In this document: one piece after another, positions 61,122 to 64,000 of the stretch | Layout: the number at the start of each line of letters is the position of its first letter | Position numbering within the stretch: the first letter of the stretch is position 1 | NCBI GenBank assembly: GCA_964035545.1 | Contig: OZ037766.1 | Coordinates: 31,278,273 to 31,342,272, forward strand | Source: Bugula neritina | Lineage: Eukaryota > Bryozoa > Gymnolaemata > Cheilostomatida > Bugulidae | Length of the DNA: 64,000 nt | Reading direction: 5' to 3' | Position numbers and translations under genes: made by a program | Notes under the pieces: model-generated | The model's database searches: none | What the model was told of the DNA's origin: nothing | What the model saw: only the letters and a program-made list of their open reading frames with translations

Positions 61122-64000
61122 TATATAGCCAATAGAAGAAGCACAACTCAAAAAAGCACAAGAGTTGCCTACTATATAAATGTGGTAGAAGACCAGCAAG
61201 ACAGTGTGATAGAGGACCAGCAAGACAATGTGGTAGAGGACCAGCAAGGCAATGTGGTAGAGGACCAGCAAGGCAATGTGGTAGAGGACCCACAAGGGAA
61301 TGTGGTAGAGGACCAGCAAGGCAATGTGGTAGAGGACCAGCAAGGCAATGTGGTTGAGGACCAGCAAGACAATGTGGTAGAGGACCAGCAAGGCAATGTG
61401 GTTGAGGACCAGCAAGACAATGTGGTAGAGGACCAACAAGGCAATGTGGTAGAGGACCAGCAAGACAGTGTAGCAGAGAACCCACAAGACAATGCAGTAG
61501 AAGACTCAAAAGGTATTGTAGTAGAGGACCCACAAGACAATGCAGTAGAGGACCAGCAAGGCAATGTGGTAGAGGACCAGCAAGACAATGTGGTAGAGGA
61601 CCAGCAAGACAATGTGGTAGAGGACCAGCAAGACAATGTGGTAGAGGACCAACAAGGCAATGTGGTAGAGGACCAGCAAGACAGTGTAGCAGAGAACCCA
61701 CAAGACAATGCAGTAGAAGACTCAAAAGGTATTGTAATAGAGGACCCACAAGACAATGTGGTAGAGGACCAGCAAGACAATGTGGTAGAGGACCAGCAAG
61801 ACAATGTGGTAGAGGACCAGCAAGGCAATGTGGTAGAGGACCAGCAAGACAATGTGGTAGAGGACCAGCAAGGCAATGTGGTAGAGGACCAGCAAGGCAA
61901 TGTGGTAGAGGACCAGCAAGACAATGTGGTAGAGGACCAGCAAGGCAATGTGGTAGAGGACTTGAGAAAGTTTTAATAAACCTAATTTTTATACTGCCAC
62001 TGTTGTTGAACATGTTTTATTGCTCGCAATGCAACACAATTATAATTCAAACCTTGTGATTTATCAATTTATTCCTTTTTAGAAGACAGAATCGAAACCA
62101 ACAATAAAGCAACTCGCCTTACTGGGGGTCAAGAAATTTAGAAAAACTGCTGGTGAGTTGAATTTTAAAACTTAATGTTATTGGCAAGTTATCATGGGCC
62201 TCATTATTTTACCTCCATATTTGCATTCAGGAGCAGCAGTGAAAATATCGAGTTGGCCTAAGTTCTTTAAATATTTTTGGAAATCTTGGTTAGGAGAGCG
62301 AATTAAAATTCTTACAAGAACATATTATATTCTTTTGCTACCTTTCTAATCTAGAACATTTTCTCCATTACTGCACTTACCGATCCAACATTAGCCTAGG
62401 GCCACACGGTGCGTATTTTCGCATGCGAAAATTGAAATCACAAGTAGCAAAGGTGTCCACTGTGCGCGTTGAGAAAACCTTCGCACTTGTCGCTCTGCAT
62501 TTTCAACGCAAGTGCGAATCGTCTCTGTCGTCGTCACCTAATTGGCTGGTAGCTATTCAGCGAGCCCAATTTCTTTATTTAGTGCTATATTCCAGTAAAT
62601 TGCGTTTTATTGAAAGCGAGTGCGATTTAAAAATGAAAGCTTTATTTATCACGCATCGCTGACGCTACAGTGGACACCTTTGCTACTCGTGATTTTAATT
62701 TTCGCATGCGAAAATACGCACAGTGTGGCCCTAGGCTAACCTATTTTTGGATGACGCCCCATATTTTCTAGTTCCTCAATATACTCATTGATTGTATGAA
62801 AAATAAAACAGCAAAAACAATGCAATAATAACCCATATCTGTTTGTGGCACTTGAAACTGTGCAATGTTTAAATTTTGTATTTTATAATGTAGAAAGCTT
62901 ATTGATCTTATGTAAGAATGTTAAATAAGCAGTGATGTCAAACAGTCAAGTTTTGTCTTTTTTAGTAGGCCGTGCTATCTTGATTGGTTCTGCTGCTACC
63001 TTGATTTTCTTCTTGGCCAACATGGGTTCTGCTGGATCTAATGTAAGGACATCTTTGTTTATTTACGTCAGAACTAATGTTGTTTATGTCATTGATTAAT
63101 TATTAATAACTTAAATATTCTTTTATCAAGCAAATTTGTGCAATATTAGCAGTATAATATAATATAAAATAGTATATATAATATAATATAACATAATATG
63201 ATACAAAATAATATTTTAACAAAATTAATGCGTGTAATAAAGCTTCTTGTTGCATAGATGAGTAAGTTAAATTATCTCAAACGTTATAGGCTCTATAGGC
63301 CTATTATTATTATATATTAAATTGTTTAAAAAGTTTTATATGTCGAATACTATATAATATAATTTTTGATTTAAATAGAGCATTATATTCCTGTATTTGA
63401 ATACTTGTAGCCTGATCCCATGGACTTCACTAGTATTTCTCAAGGTCAGTGGACTACAGGATGTGACCAAGAGGTAGCCCAGGTTTTCTATAATGGCACT
63501 AAACCTGCATATACAAGGACCATGTTCAGAGGGCTGTGGTGTAACTGTACTCAGCTGACTGTAGGCTATACCAGCCTTGCTCTTTCAAACCAATACTTAA
63601 TCAATGATAGCTCTGAACTGATTGACGATTGTGTCAGCCTTTGTTTGTTTGACGAAACGATGATTCCTAGAAAATCCAGGAATATTTTACTAGCCTGTCA
63701 ATATACTGGCAGCCAGGTGACGTGGCTTGAAAGACCGGATATCATTACCAGATATCAACACCAGTATGATGGACAAAAGTGGAGAATAAAAGGTCCTTTC
63801 ATTCATGCTCTACATCATTACCGTAGTAATGATGTCGAGCATGCTGAGACACGCCCGCCTGATGATGTACTTTTATGCAACCTGGCATGCTGCAATTTCC
63901 AAGAGTATGGCGGTGAAAAGAGACAGCAGGAGACTTTTGACAACATCACAGTCACACTCCCATGCTTCATCAGCAAAGCTGCAGAATGGAAACAATGTAT
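59833..64000 (+). CDS. Gene E: predicted type II membrane protein with Cys-rich outer domain (5' part)
   Basis: Unrecognised family. Predicted exons: 59833-59850 (MIPHSK, after an acceptor at 59827), 60338-60478, 60826-60966, 62083-62152, 62966-63042 and 63411 to beyond the window end. Phases run 0,0,0,1,0. The third exon may instead end at 60885. About 345 residues are visible. The first 130 or so have no signal peptide and end basic (VKKFRKT). A membrane segment follows (AILIGSAATLIFFLANMGS). The rest, in one long open exon, has about a dozen Cys (WCNC, DCVSLC, CNLACC) and N-glycosylation sequons (NGT, NCT, NDS, NIT), as expected of an extracellular domain. A 24-bp repeat array lies in the intron before 62083. 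Confidence 0.65.
61048..61119 (+). repeat. (TA)n microsatellite
   Basis: About 35 TA dinucleotides immediately before the 24-bp repeat array. Confidence 0.95.
61182..61976 (+). repeat. 24-bp minisatellite, 32 units, open as an 8-residue repeat
   Basis: On the plus strand the unit reads VVEDQQ(G/D)N. 32 full units and one partial end at a TAA (61974) that overlaps an AATAAA. All length changes are whole units. Units 12-15 and 21-24 form a duplicated higher-order block (VAENPQDN, AVEDSKGI). The minus frames are also open, so openness alone is not proof of coding. No acceptor in phase with gene E exon 60826-60966 was found. Confidence 0.85.
62393..62737 (+). mobile_element. MITE copy 2, 345 bp
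   Basis: Same length and orientation as 5257-5601, with only a few percent differences. Both arms are intact with the TTCGCATGCGAAAA core. TA lies at each border. It is in a gene E intron. Confidence 0.9.

Noticed and set aside
60739-62013. 424-residue minus-strand frame with LAGPLPHC repeats
   Set aside because: It is the complement of the 24-bp minisatellite plus a (TA)n tract. Openness follows from a stop-free unit whose length is a multiple of three.

Overview
The window is AT-rich, intron-rich genomic DNA from an invertebrate metazoan. It has multi-exon genes with GT..AG introns, TATA/AATAAA-type signals, tRNA-derived SINEs, MITEs, a decayed LINE and many microsatellites. The only gene recognised with confidence is a cyclic-nucleotide-gated (CNG) channel tail. 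A lophotrochozoan-type animal is plausible, but the phylum cannot be fixed from the sequence. Nearly all real coding sequence is in short spliced exons. I rebuilt the genes by hand from open frames, splice signals, compatible phases and paralogue comparison, so exon edges are predictions.

Layout. (1) 1-1595: last three exons of a CNG channel, whose first visible intron opens with 16 copies of a 20-bp repeat, each carrying a 5' splice-site-like motif. (2) 6.7-13.0 kb and 16.0-22.6 kb: two tandem paralogues, called A and B here, about 12 exons each, encoding Ser/Thr-rich then acidic, mostly disordered proteins that I do not recognise. B shows a frame-breaking 29-nt GT..AG segment, a premature stop and an internal 102-bp repeat expansion. 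(3) 26.1-30.1 kb and 37.4-47.7 kb: a second unrecognised pair, C and D, about 380 codons and nine exons each, with matching phases but strongly diverged sequence. A partial third member, X, lies between them at 31.4 kb. D has an antisense, broken CR1/Jockey-like LINE in its second coding intron. (4) 51.0-58.7 kb: a possible small secreted-peptide gene with a TATA box, 5' UTR exon, signal-peptide exon and one distant last exon, spread over a SINE-rich region. (5) 59.8-64.0 kb: the 5' part of gene E, an unrecognised predicted type II membrane protein with a Cys-rich, N-glycosylatable outer domain, running off the window. One of its introns holds a 24-bp minisatellite that is open as an 8-residue repeat. 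A minus-strand exon at 56.3 kb may encode a relative of E's Cys-rich domain.

Two MITE copies of identical length (345 bp, about 70-bp inverted ends) lie near the two ends of the window, with decayed relatives at 7.2 and 59.2 kb. No genes here form an operon or an evident pathway. The unusual content is two local families of fast-diverging genes, together with repeats built from splice junctions.
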